Positions 31,633 through 41,239 of a DNA stretch of 64,000 nt are shown in pieces. Under the pieces are notes generated by a model, which saw only the letters and a program-made list of their open reading frames with translations, ran no database searches and was not told the origin of the DNA. Position 1 is the stretch's first letter, and each line of letters begins with the position of its first letter. The position numbers and the translations under genes were made by a program. The stretch comes from Micromonospora polyrhachis (GTDB lineage Bacteria > Actinomycetota > Actinomycetes > Mycobacteriales > Micromonosporaceae), in contig NZ_JACHJW010000001.1 in the NCBI RefSeq assembly GCF_014203835.1, positions 3,856,501-3,920,500 of the forward strand, in the 5' to 3' direction.

Positions 31633-32421
31633 TCAGCGGGGTGCGACGGCGGACCAGTCGACGGTGATCTCGCCGAGCCGCCACCGGTTCGGTCGGTCCC
31701 GCACCGGCCAGCCAGCCACCCGTACGGCTGTGACGGCGTGCAGCCAGCGTTGACGCGGGCCGAAGGTGGCGTACGGGGCGGCGTCGCGCCAGCCGTCGTC
31801 GAGCGCCCGGAGCAGGGCATGCACTCCCTCGCCGGGTACGTTGCGGTGGATCAGTGCCTTGGGTAGCCGCTCGGCCAGGGCCGCCGGACTGTCGAGTGTG
31901 GACAGCCTGGCAGCCAGGGTCAGCGAGCGTGGGCCGGTGGCGTCGATGAGCAGCCAACTGGCCAGCCGGCCCAGCTCGTCGCAGGTGCCCTCGACGATTA
32001 CCCCGTCGGGCGCGAGCGCGTCGATCATCGTCTGCCACGCCGAGGCGACCTGCGACTCGTCGTACTGGCGGAGGACGTTGAAGGTACGGACGAGGGCAGG
32101 ACGGAGCCCGGCCAGCTCGAAGCCGCCCCGGGCGAAGGTCAGGCCGGGTGGGTCGGCGGCGGGCGCGGCGGCGGCGACGCGTACCGGATCGATCTCCAGC
32201 CCGACCACCCGGATGTCCGGGCGGACCGCGGCGGCCAGCCGGCCGCGCAGCTCCACGGCGGTGATCGGGGTGGCGCCGTAGCCGAGATCCACCACCAGCG
32301 GGTCGGTGGCGTCGCGTAGCAGGTCACCGCAGCGCCACGCGATCCAGTTGTCCACCCGGCGCAGCCGGTTGGGGTTGGTGGTGCCTCGGGTGACCACTCC
32401 CATCGGCCGGCGGGTGGTCAC
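31633..32421 (-). CDS. Class I SAM-dependent methyltransferase-like protein
   Basis: A 262-residue protein with a Rossmann methyltransferase core: motif I PLVVDLGYGATPITAVEL, motif II IRVVGLEIDPVRV, a later FNVLRQYDESQVASAW and the strand GVIVEGTCDELGRLASW. The usual D/E-x-G-x-G glycines are partly altered (D-L-G-Y-G). The C terminus (PRQRWLHAVTAVRVAGWP) is specific to an actinobacterial family of unknown substrate. The GTG at 32421 lies 1 nt past the stop of the SDR gene upstream, so the pair is co-transcribed. An ATG at 32403 is an alternative. Confidence 0.72.
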   Translation of the reverse strand: MTTRRPMGVVTRGTTNPNRLRRVDNWIAWRCGDLLRDATDPLVVDLGYGATPITAVELRGRLAAAVRPDIRVVGLEIDPVRVAAAAPAADPPGLTFARGGFELAGLRPALVRTFNVLRQYDESQVASAWQTMIDALAPDGVIVEGTCDELGRLASWLLIDATGPRSLTLAARLSTLDSPAALAERLPKALIHRNVPGEGVHALLRALDDGWRDAAPYATFGPRQRWLHAVTAVRVAGWPVRDRPNRWRLGEITVDWSAVAPR

Positions 32422-32422
32422 G

Positions 32423-33187
32423 TCAGCGCACCCGGTGCACCTTGTGCTGGGCGGCCTGGGCCAGTGGGCGGACCACCAACCGGTCCACGTTGACGTGGTG
32501 CGGCCGGGTGGCACACCAGGCCACGCAGTCCGCCACGTCCTCGGCGACCAGCGGCTCGGCGACCCCGTCGTAGACGGCCGCCGCCCGCTGCGCGTCACCG
32601 TCGAAGCGGACCAGCGAGAACTCGTCGGTCTGGACCATGCCCGGGTCGATTTCGATCACCCGGACGGGTCGCCCGCAGAGTTCCAGCCGCAGGGTGCCGG
32701 CCACCGCCGTCTGCGCGTGCTTGGCGGCCGTGTAGCCGCCACCGCCCTCGTAGACGGTGAAACCGGCGGTCGAGCTGATCACCACGATGGCGCCGGCTCC
32801 GGACGCCTCCAGGGCGGGCAGCAGTGCCTGGGTGACCCGGAGCGTGCCGAGCACGTTCACGTCGTACATCCACTGCCAGTCGCCGATCGAGCCCGACTCG
32901 ACCGGGTCCAGCCCACGTGCCCCACCGGCGTTGTTGACCAGCAGGGTGACCGGGCCGGGCAGGCTGCGCGCGGTTTCGGCCAGTGCGGCCACCGACTCGT
33001 CCGAGGTCACGTCACACACCACTGCGGTCGCCGTGCCACCGGCCGAAGTGATCTCCTCGACCAGGATGTCGAGCCGGTCCTTGCGGCGGGCGGCGGCGAG
33101 CACGTGGAAACCCTCGGCTGCCAGCCGGCGGGCGGTCGCGGCACCGATCCCGCTGGAAGCGCCGGTGACGATCGCGATAGGGATCAT
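32423..33187 (-). CDS. SDR family NAD(P)-dependent oxidoreductase
   Basis: A 254-residue classical SDR: IAIVTGASSGIGAATARRLA, LLVNNAGGARGLD, the catalytic Ser in IVVISSTAGF, and Y-T-A-A-K as the Tyr-Lys pair. The C-terminal DPGMVQTDEFSLVRFDGD and VNVDRLVVRPLAQA fit the serine/3-hydroxy acid dehydrogenase (YdfG-like) group. The ATG at 33187 was chosen over an upstream in-frame start that would add a polar extension. It precedes the methyltransferase-like gene as the first member of a two-gene unit. Substrate unassigned. Confidence 0.87.
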   Translation of the reverse strand: MIPIAIVTGASSGIGAATARRLAAEGFHVLAAARRKDRLDILVEEITSAGGTATAVVCDVTSDESVAALAETARSLPGPVTLLVNNAGGARGLDPVESGSIGDWQWMYDVNVLGTLRVTQALLPALEASGAGAIVVISSTAGFTVYEGGGGYTAAKHAQTAVAGTLRLELCGRPVRVIEIDPGMVQTDEFSLVRFDGDAQRAAAVYDGVAEPLVAEDVADCVAWCATRPHHVNVDRLVVRPLAQAAQHKVHRVR

Positions 33188-33369
33188 CGGACCATTCTTT
33201 ACCACCGGTTGCTGCCCCCCGGCCATCTGGCGTCGGGATGAGGTCGGTCACCTCCCGCGGACGCCCGGAAGCATGCTCATCACTCGATCGGGAAGATGAC
33301 GTCCGGCTGCGAGGTTGATTCAGAACGCCGGTCGTGCGAACGGCATATCACGTGACAAGAGGAGCGGAT

Positions 33370-34743
33370 GTGTTGGAGAAGCACACCGGCGTAGCCCGTC
33401 AGCGGGGCACCCAGCCATGGCCGACGCCCCGACGGATCGCCACGATCTCCGTACACACCTCGCCGCTGGATCAGCCCGGCACCGGGGACGCGGGGGGCAT
33501 GAACGTCTACGTCGTCGAGGTCGCCCGTCGACTGGCGGATGCCGGCGTCGAGGTGGAGATCTTCACCCGGGCCACCGCGAGTGACCTGCCGCCCCTGGTG
33601 GAGATGGCCCCTGGCGTACATGTCCGGCATGTCACCGCCGGCCCGTTCGAAGGGCTGGCCAAGGAGGAGCTGCCCGGCCAGCTCTGCGCCTTCACGGCCG
33701 GGGTACTGCGGGCCGAGGCGGCCCGGCCGCCCGGCTTCTACGACCTGATCCACTCACACTACTGGCTCTCCGGGCAGGTCGGCTGGCTGGCCAAGGAACG
33801 GTGGGGGGTGCCGCTGGTGCACACCGCGCACACCCTCGCCAAGGTCAAGAACGCGCAGCTCGCCGCCGGGGACCGGCCCGAACCGAAGGCCCGGCTGATC
33901 GGCGAGGAACAGGTGGTGGCCGAGGCCGACCGGCTGGTCGCCAACACCGGCAGCGAGGCCGACGAGCTGATCAAGCACTATGGTGCCGACCCGGCCGAGG
34001 TGACAGTGGTCGAGCCGGGTGTGGACCTGGACCGGTTTACCCCACCCCCCGCCGGGGACCGGGCCGTTGCCCGGCTCGTCGCCCGCCGTCGGCTCGGGCT
34101 GCCACCCCACGGGTACGTCGTCGCGTTCGTCGGCCGGATTCAGCCGCTCAAGGCACCCGATGTGCTGCTCCGGGCCGTTGCCGCACTGCGCCGACGTGAC
34201 CCACGGCTGGCGGCGGAGTTGACCGTGGCGATCGTCGGCGGCCCCAGCGGCAGTGGACTGGATCGACCCACCGCGTTGATCGAGTTGGCCGCCTCGCTGG
34301 GGATCTCGGACACCGTACGGTTCCTGCCGCCGCAGACCGGCGACGACCTGCCGGCCGTCTACCGCGCGGCGGACGTGGTGGCGGTGCCGTCGTACAACGA
34401 GTCCTTCGGGCTGGTCGCCTTGGAGGCGCAGGCGTGCGGTACTCCGGTGCTCGCCGCTGCGGTGGGTGGTCTGGTCACCGCCGTCCGGGATGGGGTCAGC
34501 GGGGTGCTCGTCGACGGCCACGATGCGGAGGACTGGGCCCGGGCGCTCGGCACCCTGCTCACCGAGCCGCGTCGCCGGGCGGAACTGTCCCGTGGGGCGG
34601 TTCGGCACGCGAGTGACTTCTCCTGGGCCCGTACCGCCTCCGGGCTGCTGACCGTCTACCGTGAGGCGGTGGCGGAGCACCGGAGCAGACTCGTGTCGAA
34701 GTTCTCCGATGGCTCGACCGTGCAGCCGGCAGGTGCCTGTTGA
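33370..34743 (+). CDS. mshA: D-inositol-3-phosphate glycosyltransferase
   Basis: A 457-residue GT4-family enzyme catalysing the first step of mycothiol synthesis: transfer of GlcNAc from UDP-GlcNAc to 1L-myo-inositol 1-phosphate. Family features: N-terminal [20 protein letters not shown], the acceptor-binding [28 protein letters not shown], and the E-x7-E motif in [22 protein letters not shown] at 33370 has AGGAG about 7 nt upstream; frames from 33334 are possible but poorer. The YbjN gene overlaps its stop. The mshA-YbjN-gpm order is the mycobacterial one apart from inserted genes. Confidence 0.95.
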   Translation: MLEKHTGVARQRGTQPWPTPRRIATISVHTSPLDQPGTGDAGGMNVYVVEVARRLADAGVEVEIFTRATASDLPPLVEMAPGVHVRHVTAGPFEGLAKEELPGQLCAFTAGVLRAEAARPPGFYDLIHSHYWLSGQVGWLAKERWGVPLVHTAHTLAKVKNAQLAAGDRPEPKARLIGEEQVVAEADRLVANTGSEADELIKHYGADPAEVTVVEPGVDLDRFTPPPAGDRAVARLVARRRLGLPPHGYVVAFVGRIQPLKAPDVLLRAVAALRRRDPRLAAELTVAIVGGPSGSGLDRPTALIELAASLGISDTVRFLPPQTGDDLPAVYRAADVVAVPSYNESFGLVALEAQACGTPVLAAAVGGLVTAVRDGVSGVLVDGHDAEDWARALGTLLTEPRRRAELSRGAVRHASDFSWARTASGLLTVYREAVAEHRSRLVSKFSDGSTVQPAGAC

Positions 34744-35294
34744 CCGGGTCGGCGAGCAGGGGCGAGGTTGCCGGGCGGCGGGGCGAGGTTGCCGCGCTCA
34801 TCGAGGCGGTCTGTGCCGACCGGGAGTTGGCGTGCGAGTCGACCGGAGAGTTCTCCTACGCGGTCACCCTGCCCGGTACGCACAAGCTGAAGACCGTCTG
34901 CAACCTGATCGTCGGTGAGCACGCGGTACGGGTCGAGGCGTTCGTCATGCGGCAGCCGGACGAGCGGCGCGAGGAGCTGTGGGCGTGGCTGCTACGCCGC
35001 AACTCCCGGATGTACGGGGTGGCGTTCTCGATCGATGGCGTCGGCGACGTCTATCTGACCGGTCGGGTCGGGCTGACCGGTTTTGGGGAGGATGAGCTGG
35101 ACCGGCTGCTCGGTGCGGTCCTCACCTACGCCGACGAGTCCTTCGACTCGATGCTGGAAATCGGTTTCGGTACGGCGATCCGCCGCGAATGGGAATGGCG
35201 GGTGAAGCGTGGTGAGTCGACCGCGAACCTCGCCGCTTTCGCGCACCTCTTCGAGTCGCCGGAGCCGTCCGGTCCGGGTTTGGACGAGACCTGA
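34740..35294 (+). CDS. YbjN domain-containing protein
   Basis: A 184-residue protein with a YbjN/secretion-chaperone-like fold. The signature strands are [21 protein letters not shown] and [20 protein letters not shown], followed by [19 protein letters not shown]. It is the gene that normally follows mshA in actinobacteria (Rv0487 position). Function is unknown; the fold suggests protein-protein interaction. A TTG start at 34740 overlaps the mshA stop (TTGA), so it is translated by coupling. It may assist mycothiol synthesis, by position only. Confidence 0.85.
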   Translation: MTGSASRGEVAGRRGEVAALIEAVCADRELACESTGEFSYAVTLPGTHKLKTVCNLIVGEHAVRVEAFVMRQPDERREELWAWLLRRNSRMYGVAFSIDGVGDVYLTGRVGLTGFGEDELDRLLGAVLTYADESFDSMLEIGFGTAIRREWEWRVKRGESTANLAAFAHLFESPEPSGPGLDET

Positions 35295-35397
35295 CGGGTA
35301 ACCGACGGTAGCGGCGTGGGTGGGTCGGACCTGTTCCGATGGCCTCTGTTCCCCGCCGCCTTGCCGAGGACAGACTGTCGAGGGAGCGTGAGCAGTC

Positions 35398-36339
35398 ATG
35401 GCCGCTCAGCGGAGCAGTTCAGGTCGCGGCGGGGCCGCCACCGCGATGAAGAATCGGACAGGTAACCGGACTCCGGACACGCCGATGATCTCGGAAACCG
35501 AGATCGGGCGGCTCAAGGTCGACGACATTCGCGGTCGACTCAAGAAGCACGGGGTTTCTGGCATTTCCGCCATGCGCAAGGACGAACTGGTCAAGACGCT
35601 CGTGAAGACGTTGCGGGCGGAGGGACGACGTACGGCGTCCGGCAAGCCGAGCCCCGGTCGGGCGGGCAAGACCGGTCCAGCGCGCGGCAGCGCCACGCGA
35701 GCGAATACCACGCGAACGAGTGCGGCGCGAACGAGTGCGGCGCGAGCGAATACCACGCGAGCGAGTGCGGCGCGAGCGAGTACGGCGCGAGCGAGTACGG
35801 CGCGAGCGAGTACGGCGAAGCCAGGGGCGGCGAAGCCGAGTGCGGCGAGGTCAGGGGCCGCGAAGCAGAGCGTGGCGAAGCCGGGTGCGGCGAAGTCGGC
35901 TGGCACCCGACGCAGCACGGCCAAGCCGACGGTGGCGAAGCAGGGCAAGGCCACGACCGGCGCGGGTGGTATCCGCCAGGGCGGGAACATGTCCAGGTCC
36001 CTGAAGTACGCCCAGGTGATCTCGTCGCCGTCCGACCGGCCGGAGCGTCCAGGGCGGAGTCTGGTGACCACGAACCATGATGTGATCCAGCGTTGGGCTC
36101 GGGCGCGCAACGCCAAACCGGCCACCATCCAGGGCACGGAGCATGACGGCCGTCCCGGTGTATTGACTTTCAACTTTCCCGGATGGCGGGAAGGTGGAAA
36201 GATTCAGCAGATCACCTGGGATGACTGGTTTAAGACATTCGATGCCCGTCGGGTCAATTTCATCTACCAGGAGCAGAAGTCCGACGGCCGGCAGAGCAAC
36301 TTTTTCCGGACCGAATCCCCGGACCGGCAGGATGCTTGA
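35398..36339 (+). CDS. Rho-N/SAP-like domain protein with tandem-repeat linker
   Basis: A 313-residue basic protein in three parts. A Rho termination factor N-terminal/SAP-like helix-extended-helix lies at about residues 33-70 (IGRLKVDDIRGRLKKHGVSG, then MRKDELVKTLV). A low-complexity Ala/Arg/Thr/Ser/Lys linker (about 75-190) is built partly from a 15-bp repeat. A folded C-terminal domain (about 200-313) has NHDVIQRWARARNAKPATIQ, FNFPGWREGGKIQQITWDDW and FIYQEQKSDGRQSNFF. The N part suggests nucleic-acid binding. Homologues with this C-terminal region occur as stand-alone hypothetical proteins; its function is unknown. The ATG at 35398 is favoured, with one at 35446 possible. Confidence 0.72.
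   Translation: MAAQRSSSGRGGAATAMKNRTGNRTPDTPMISETEIGRLKVDDIRGRLKKHGVSGISAMRKDELVKTLVKTLRAEGRRTASGKPSPGRAGKTGPARGSATRANTTRTSAARTSAARANTTRASAARASTARASTARASTAKPGAAKPSAARSGAAKQSVAKPGAAKSAGTRRSTAKPTVAKQGKATTGAGGIRQGGNMSRSLKYAQVISSPSDRPERPGRSLVTTNHDVIQRWARARNAKPATIQGTEHDGRPGVLTFNFPGWREGGKIQQITWDDWFKTFDARRVNFIYQEQKSDGRQSNFFRTESPDRQDA
35704..35817 (+). repeat. 15-bp in-frame minisatellite
   Basis: About 7.6 copies of AGTGCGGCGCGAGCG or close variants, each encoding five residues such as S-A-A-R-A or S-T-A-R-A in the linker of the Rho-N-like protein. The last three units are identical, suggesting recent expansion. Confidence 0.9.
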
Positions 36340-36670
36340 CCACCTGTCGGGAATGTCGGGACGTTCGGCGTGGTTGGACCAAGCATGGCTGGTCACGCAC
36401 AGTGTGATCGGTAAAACATGCGCTGAAGTTGTGTCGGCAAAGGGCCGCGATCTAACGTTATTGCACGCGCCGCGCTCGTAAATGTTCGGGGGAGCAGCGG
36501 ATCGATCAGATCTGCGCATCGAGCTGGGCGCATAGGGGACGGGTGGCAGACGTCGGGGGACGTTGTCACCTGTAGAACCGGCGGTGTGTGCGGGTGACGC
36601 TTACGGGGGTGAGCGTCACCCGCCGCCGTCGGGGCGTTCGTACCGCGCCCGGAGCCGTGAGTTTCGATCC
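36340..36670. other. Intergenic region between convergent genes
   Basis: No gene is seen in these 331 nt. The first half is relatively AT-rich (around 36400-36490), and the second half contains the hairpin at 36591-36622. Open frames here are shadows. Confidence 0.5.
36591..36622. terminator. Bidirectional hairpin terminator
   Basis: CGGGTGACGCT (36591-36601), 10-nt loop, and the exact complement AGCGTCACCCG (36612-36622), between the Rho-N-like gene and the convergent MFS gene. It lacks a clear T-run on either side. Confidence 0.65.
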
Positions 36671-37936
36671 CTACGCGGCCGACAGGGACGTGTCCGGTGT
36701 GACCGACCGGATCTTCGTCATCCGCCGTTCCCGGAATGGGCCGGCGAGCAGGTGCCCGCCGACGGCGAGCAGACCCATCCCGGCCGTGATCACCCAGTGC
36801 CAGTCGCCCAGGTGCTTCAGGCTGACTCCGCCGAGCGCCGGGGCGACGAATGCCGCCATCGGGAAGACCAGGTAGAAGACCGACTGGTAGCGAGCCCTGA
36901 GGGTCGGCGGCGCAAGCTCGGCGTTGATTTCCGCGTTGGGGGGTGCCGCGAGCATCGAGCCGATCGTCCAGATCGCCGAGGCGGCGAGGTAGAAGGCGAG
37001 ATGGTCGGCGAAGGCCAGCGCGCCGAAGCCTGCTGCGAGGAGTCCGGTCGACACGGCCAGCACCCGGTGCTTGACGTATCCGTCGATCAGTCGGGGCACG
37101 AAGAGTTGGCCCACCACGATCAGCGCGCCGCCGAGCGCCACGACTGTCCCGTACGCCGACGGGCTGAGGCCGTCCGCCCGCATCGACAGCGGCATGATGG
37201 TCGAGGTCTGCGCGGTCATTACGGCCTGGACCAGGGTGAGCCCGACGAAGACCAGGAACGTCCGGTCGGTCAACGCGGTGCGTAGTCCGGGCCGACGCTG
37301 CCTGGCCCGGTCGGTCTTCTGGGCGGACTTCTGCGGCGTGCGATGGCGGACCAGGGTCTCCCGTACCTTCCAGGCGACGATCAGCGCGGTGGCGAGGGTC
37401 GCCGCAGCGTCCACGAGGAACAGTGCGGTGAAGCTGGCCCGGGAGAGCAGTCCGGCCAGCAGCGCCGCCGCCGCCATGCCCAGGTTGTGCGCCCAGAATT
37501 GCAGGTTGAACGCTCGGGAGCGGCGCTCGATCGGCACCACGTCGACGATCGCGGCGACGAACGCCGGGCCAGGCATGCTGTGTGCGATACCGACCAGGGT
37601 GGCGAGGACCGCGATGGTGGCGAGGCTGCTGGTGAAGGCGAGAGCGACCATGAGCGCCACCGTGGCCAGGTGGGACGCGAGCAGGGTGGCCCGGCGCCCC
37701 CAACCATCGGCCAGCACTCCACCGAGCAGGACGCCGGCCACCCCGCCGGCACCGTACGCCCCGACCACCAACCCGGCCAGCGCCGTGTCCGCGCCGCGTA
37801 CCTCGGTGAGGTAGAGCGAGAGGTACAGCATCGCGAACGCGCCGGTCCGGTTGATCAACAGTCCGGACCAGAGGTACCAGAAGGTGGCCGGAAGGCCACC
37901 CGCGGTGTCGTGCAGCCAGATCCGCATGCCCCGCAC
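36671..37936 (-). CDS. MFS transporter (drug-efflux type)
   Basis: A 421-residue 12-helix transporter of the MdtH/DHA1-like group. The first helix has FWYLWSGLLINRTGAFAMLY, motif A is GGVLADGWGRRATLL between helices 2 and 3, and helix 5 has the motif-C-like GMAAAALLAGLL. GTG at 37936 has GGAGG 4 nt upstream; an internal ATG at 37927 is the alternative. It is 35-40 per cent similar by eye to the next gene (38022-39401) throughout, so the two are tandem paralogues. Substrate unknown. Confidence 0.87.
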   Translation of the reverse strand: MRGMRIWLHDTAGGLPATFWYLWSGLLINRTGAFAMLYLSLYLTEVRGADTALAGLVVGAYGAGGVAGVLLGGVLADGWGRRATLLASHLATVALMVALAFTSSLATIAVLATLVGIAHSMPGPAFVAAIVDVVPIERRSRAFNLQFWAHNLGMAAAALLAGLLSRASFTALFLVDAAATLATALIVAWKVRETLVRHRTPQKSAQKTDRARQRRPGLRTALTDRTFLVFVGLTLVQAVMTAQTSTIMPLSMRADGLSPSAYGTVVALGGALIVVGQLFVPRLIDGYVKHRVLAVSTGLLAAGFGALAFADHLAFYLAASAIWTIGSMLAAPPNAEINAELAPPTLRARYQSVFYLVFPMAAFVAPALGGVSLKHLGDWHWVITAGMGLLAVGGHLLAGPFRERRMTKIRSVTPDTSLSAA

Positions 37937-38021
37937 GAATCCTCCAGGAAGGATTATTTACAGTCGATTTGTCGCTGATGACCGTAGGGGCGAGTGGATC
38001 TATACGCCAGTGTGTCCCTCG

Positions 38022-39401
38022 TCACGGGACGCTGGTGAGCCTGCTGGTCGGCGGCTGTTGGTTGGCGGCGATCTCCGGCAGCGTCGCGTCCGGGGCGGGG
38101 TGCGCCGTCAATGGCTCCTCGTCCGTCGTCGACGACTCCGGAGCCCGGGTGGTGGGAGCGAGCGGGGTGGCGGTCACCGAACGCAGAACCGCCGCCCGCC
38201 GTTCCCAGACGTGCCCGAAGGACAGGTAGCAGACGGCGGCGACGCCGGTGACCACCGCGCAGCCGAGCCAGAGAGCAGAGTTGCCGAGATGTTCGCGGGT
38301 CAGGCCGCCGAGCACCGGGGCGAACGCGCTCGCGCCCTGCCAGGAGAGGGAGAAGACGCCCTGGTAGCGACCGCGCAGCGCGGCCGGGGAGAGTTCCGCG
38401 ACCAGGCTGGAGTTGGACGGGGAGCTGAGCATCTCGCCCATCGTCCAGATCAGCACGGTGCCGGCGTAGAGCCAGGCGCTGCCGGCGAAGGCGGTCAGCC
38501 CGAATCCGAGGCCGGTGATGACCGCCGCCAGCGCCAACACCTGGGGCCGGCCCCGGTCCTTGATCAACCGGGGGATGAAGAGCTGGCCGAGGACGATCAG
38601 TACGCCGTTGAGTGCGATCACCGAGCCGAAGGTGGTCGGGCTCAGGCCGTCGTCACTCATCGCGATCGGCAGCATCGAGATGTGCTGGAGGAACACCATC
38701 GCGATGAGGAAGTTGAGCAGCATGAAGCTGACGAACGCCCGGTCCCGTAGCGGGGTCAGCATGTTGCCGCTGGACTTCGTACCGGACTTCGTGGCCGTGG
38801 CCGTGGCTGCGGCCCGGCGCGGTTCGCGGACCTTGACGAAGATGATGAGCGCGGTGATCAGGATGGTGGCCGCGTCGATGGTGAAGACCAGCAGGTAATC
38901 GGCCTTGGCGGCGAGCCCGGCCAGCAGCGCGGCGCAGGCGAAGCCGACGTTGATCGCCCAGTAGTTGAGCGAGAAGGCACGCAACCGGTCCTTCTCCGGC
39001 ACCACGTCGATCATCATCGCGCTGAACGCCGGCCGGGTGCCCTCGGCGAAGAAACCGAGGAGCAGCGCGGCGGCGATCACCATCGGCAGGTCCCGGGCGA
39101 AGCCGAGCGCCACCATGAGCACCGCAGCGCCGAGGTGGGCGGTGAGCAGGGTGGGGCGACGGCCCCACCGGTCGGCGAGTACCCCGCCCAGCATGGTGCC
39201 GACGGCACCTCCGACACCCCAGGCGCCCAGCGCCAGACCGGCCTGCGACTCCGAGAAGCCGCGCTCCTTGGTCAGGTACATGGCCAGGAGGATCAGGACG
39301 AACGAGCCGAGTCGGTTGATCAACGTCCCGGTCCAGAGGTACCAGAATGTCTTCGGTAACCCGCCGAAGGTCTCCGCCAACCAGCCCTGTACTGTCCGCA
39401 T
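38022..39401 (-). CDS. MFS transporter (drug-efflux type), paralogue of the downstream gene
   Basis: A 459-residue transporter with the same plan as its neighbour: FWYLWTGTLINRLGSFVLIL, motif A GGVLADRWGRRPTLL, and SPTTFGSVIALNGVLIVLGQ. It carries a longer disordered Pro/Thr-rich cytosolic tail of about 55 residues. Start ATG at 39401. A palindrome GCTTTAAAGC (39432-39441) in the AT-rich upstream gap may be an operator. About 85 nt separate it from the next MFS gene, so the two may share a transcript or have been duplicated with their promoters. Confidence 0.87.
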   Translation of the reverse strand: MRTVQGWLAETFGGLPKTFWYLWTGTLINRLGSFVLILLAMYLTKERGFSESQAGLALGAWGVGGAVGTMLGGVLADRWGRRPTLLTAHLGAAVLMVALGFARDLPMVIAAALLLGFFAEGTRPAFSAMMIDVVPEKDRLRAFSLNYWAINVGFACAALLAGLAAKADYLLVFTIDAATILITALIIFVKVREPRRAAATATATKSGTKSSGNMLTPLRDRAFVSFMLLNFLIAMVFLQHISMLPIAMSDDGLSPTTFGSVIALNGVLIVLGQLFIPRLIKDRGRPQVLALAAVITGLGFGLTAFAGSAWLYAGTVLIWTMGEMLSSPSNSSLVAELSPAALRGRYQGVFSLSWQGASAFAPVLGGLTREHLGNSALWLGCAVVTGVAAVCYLSFGHVWERRAAVLRSVTATPLAPTTRAPESSTTDEEPLTAHPAPDATLPEIAANQQPPTSRLTSVP

Positions 39402-39551
39402 TGCCCTGTCCCCCGTGTGTAATGACCTACTGCTTTAAAGCGCCTTACAACCTAGTGGTGGCACTTCACGCTGGTCATGCGCTTTACCACGTGGTGGTCG
39501 TCACGACGGGTCTGCGCGTGCCCGGCCGCGCGGTCGGGCAGGATGATCCCC

Positions 39552-40343
39552 ATGACTGCGAGCGCGAGGAGTGAGCCCGTCGCGGGCGAGGGGGCCACGG
39601 TGGGGACCCTGGTCCTGCTGCGGCACGGCGAGAGCGACTGGAATGCCAAGAACCTCTTCACCGGCTGGGTCGACGTGGACCTGACCGCCAAGGGGGAGTC
39701 CGAGGCCCGGCGCGGCGGGGAACTGCTGCGCGAGCATGGGCTGCTACCCGACGTGGTGCACACCAGCGTGCTGCGGCGGGCCATCCGTACCGCCGAGTTA
39801 GCGCTGAACGCCGCCGACCGGCACTGGATCGCCGTCCGCCGGTCGTGGCGGCTCAACGAGCGGCACTACGGCGCCCTCCAGGGCAAGAACAAGAAGCAGA
39901 CCCTCGACGAGTACGGCGAGGAGCAGTTCACCCTCTGGCGCCGGTCGTACGACACGCCGCCCCCGCCGATCGCCGACGGCGACGAGTGGTCCCAGGTGGG
40001 CGACCCGCGGTATGCGCTGCTGCCGCCCGAGGTGATGCCCCGCACCGAGTGCCTCAAGGACGTCGTCGAGCGGATGCTGCCCTACTGGTACGACTCGATC
40101 GTGCCGGACATCCTCGCCGGTCGTACCGTCCTGGTGGCGGCGCACGGCAACTCGCTGCGGGCACTGGTCAAGCACCTGGACCAGATCTCCGACGAGGCGA
40201 TCGCCAAGCTGAACATCCCCACCGGCATCCCGCTGCGCTACGACCTGGACGCGTCGCTGAGTCCGCTGGTCACCGGCGGCAGCTACCTCGACCCGGAGGC
40301 CGCGAAGGAGGCCGCTGCCGCGGTCGCCAACCAGGGCCGCTGA
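39552..40343 (+). CDS. gpmA: 2,3-bisphosphoglycerate-dependent phosphoglycerate mutase
   Basis: A 263-residue glycolytic mutase interconverting 3- and 2-phosphoglycerate via a phosphohistidine. The catalytic His25 is in [10 protein letters not shown], with [29 protein letters not shown] and the second His in [11 protein letters not shown]. The N terminus has about 20 extra residues before the first strand. ATG at 39552 lies 7 nt from a -10-like CAGGAT, so it may be leaderless. It sits in the conserved mshA-gpm-senX3 neighbourhood. A palindromic element follows its stop. Confidence 0.95.
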   Translation: MTASARSEPVAGEGATVGTLVLLRHGESDWNAKNLFTGWVDVDLTAKGESEARRGGELLREHGLLPDVVHTSVLRRAIRTAELALNAADRHWIAVRRSWRLNERHYGALQGKNKKQTLDEYGEEQFTLWRRSYDTPPPPIADGDEWSQVGDPRYALLPPEVMPRTECLKDVVERMLPYWYDSIVPDILAGRTVLVAAHGNSLRALVKHLDQISDEAIAKLNIPTGIPLRYDLDASLSPLVTGGSYLDPEAAKEAAAAVANQGR

Positions 40344-40350
40344 CGTGTTG

Positions 40351-40395
40351 GAGGGCCCCTTCCTGTCGCATCTTGCCGTGGAAGGGGCCCTTCCT
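40351..40395. repeat. Dispersed palindromic element, copy 2 (terminator-like)
   Basis: GAGGGCCCCTTCC and GGAAGGGGCCCTTCC arms flank a core resembling that of copies 1 and 3. It lies 8 nt after the gpmA stop and 6 nt before the end of the convergent phoU gene, so it can terminate both. Confidence 0.75.
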
Positions 40396-40400
40396 GACAC

Positions 40401-41045
40401 TCAGATGGTGTCGCCGGTGACCCGGTAGACGACCTGCCGGCCCGCGTTGACGGCGTGGTCGGCGTACCGCTCGTAGAAACGGCCGAGCAGGGCGCCGTCG
40501 ATGGCGGTCTCCGCCCCGTACGGCCAGTCGTCGTGCAGCAGCACCGCGAAGAGTTCCCGGTGCAGGGCGTCCATCGCGTCGTCGTCCCGGTCGAGTTCGG
40601 CCGCGAGGTCGGCGTCGGGCCTGGAGAGCACCTTGGCGATCTTCTCGGCGATCCGGTCGGCGACCTCGGCCATCTCCGTGAACACACCCCGCAGTTCGGC
40701 CGGCACCGCCGGCGAGGGGTGCCGGCGCAGTGCGGTCTTCGCCACGTGGTCGGCGAGATCACCCATCCGCTCCAGATCGGCGGCGACCTGGAGCGCCGTC
40801 ACCACGGTACGCAGGTCGGAGGCGACCGGTGCCTGCCGGGCGAGCAGGTCGTAGACCCGGTCGTCCACCTGTCGGTAGAGACCGTCGACCTCGGCGTCCC
40901 GGGCGATCACCGCCTCGGCGGCGTCCCGATCCGCGGTCAGCAGCGCCTTGGTCGCCTTCCGCATCGCGGCCCGTACCGCCTCCGCCATGTCCACCAACAA
41001 CTGGCTGACGATCTGTAGGTCGGCCCGGAACTCGTCGCGCATCAT
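40401..41045 (-). CDS. phoU: PhoU-type phosphate signalling regulator
   Basis: A 214-residue all-helical protein made of two PhoU three-helix repeats. Each carries the metal-cluster motif: E/D-R-M-G-D-L-A-D-H-V in DLERMGDLADHVAKTAL and E-R-Y-A-D-H-A-V in RFYERYADHAVNAGRQV. It modulates the phosphate sensor kinase and uptake system. It is divergent from the senX3-like kinase gene, as in many actinobacteria. Tandem ATGs at 41045 and 41042 follow ACAGGA; a longer frame to 41330 overlaps the senX3 promoter. Confidence 0.93.
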   Translation of the reverse strand: MMRDEFRADLQIVSQLLVDMAEAVRAAMRKATKALLTADRDAAEAVIARDAEVDGLYRQVDDRVYDLLARQAPVASDLRTVVTALQVAADLERMGDLADHVAKTALRRHPSPAVPAELRGVFTEMAEVADRIAEKIAKVLSRPDADLAAELDRDDDAMDALHRELFAVLLHDDWPYGAETAIDGALLGRFYERYADHAVNAGRQVVYRVTGDTI

Positions 41046-41227
41046 CACATCCTGTGGTCGTCGGGCGGCCCGCAACCCGGCAGGTGCCCTGGTTGCGGGC
41101 CAACCGTAGGGCGCTGGAGCGGCTACGAGGTAAACAGTGGTGAACGCCATCGGGCCGGATGGTGAACTCTCGCCGCCGCGCGTCCGTTTTGCCGTTGTTC
41201 GCCGGGTCGGTCGGTCAACCCTGGCCC

Positions 41228-41233
41228 TACGAT
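41228..41233 (+). promoter_or_regulatory. -10 element of leaderless senX3 promoter
   Basis: TACGAT lies 6 nt before the GTG at 41240. This placement decides the start codon against a longer frame beginning at 41159. Confidence 0.45.
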
Positions 41234-41239
41234 CGCCAC

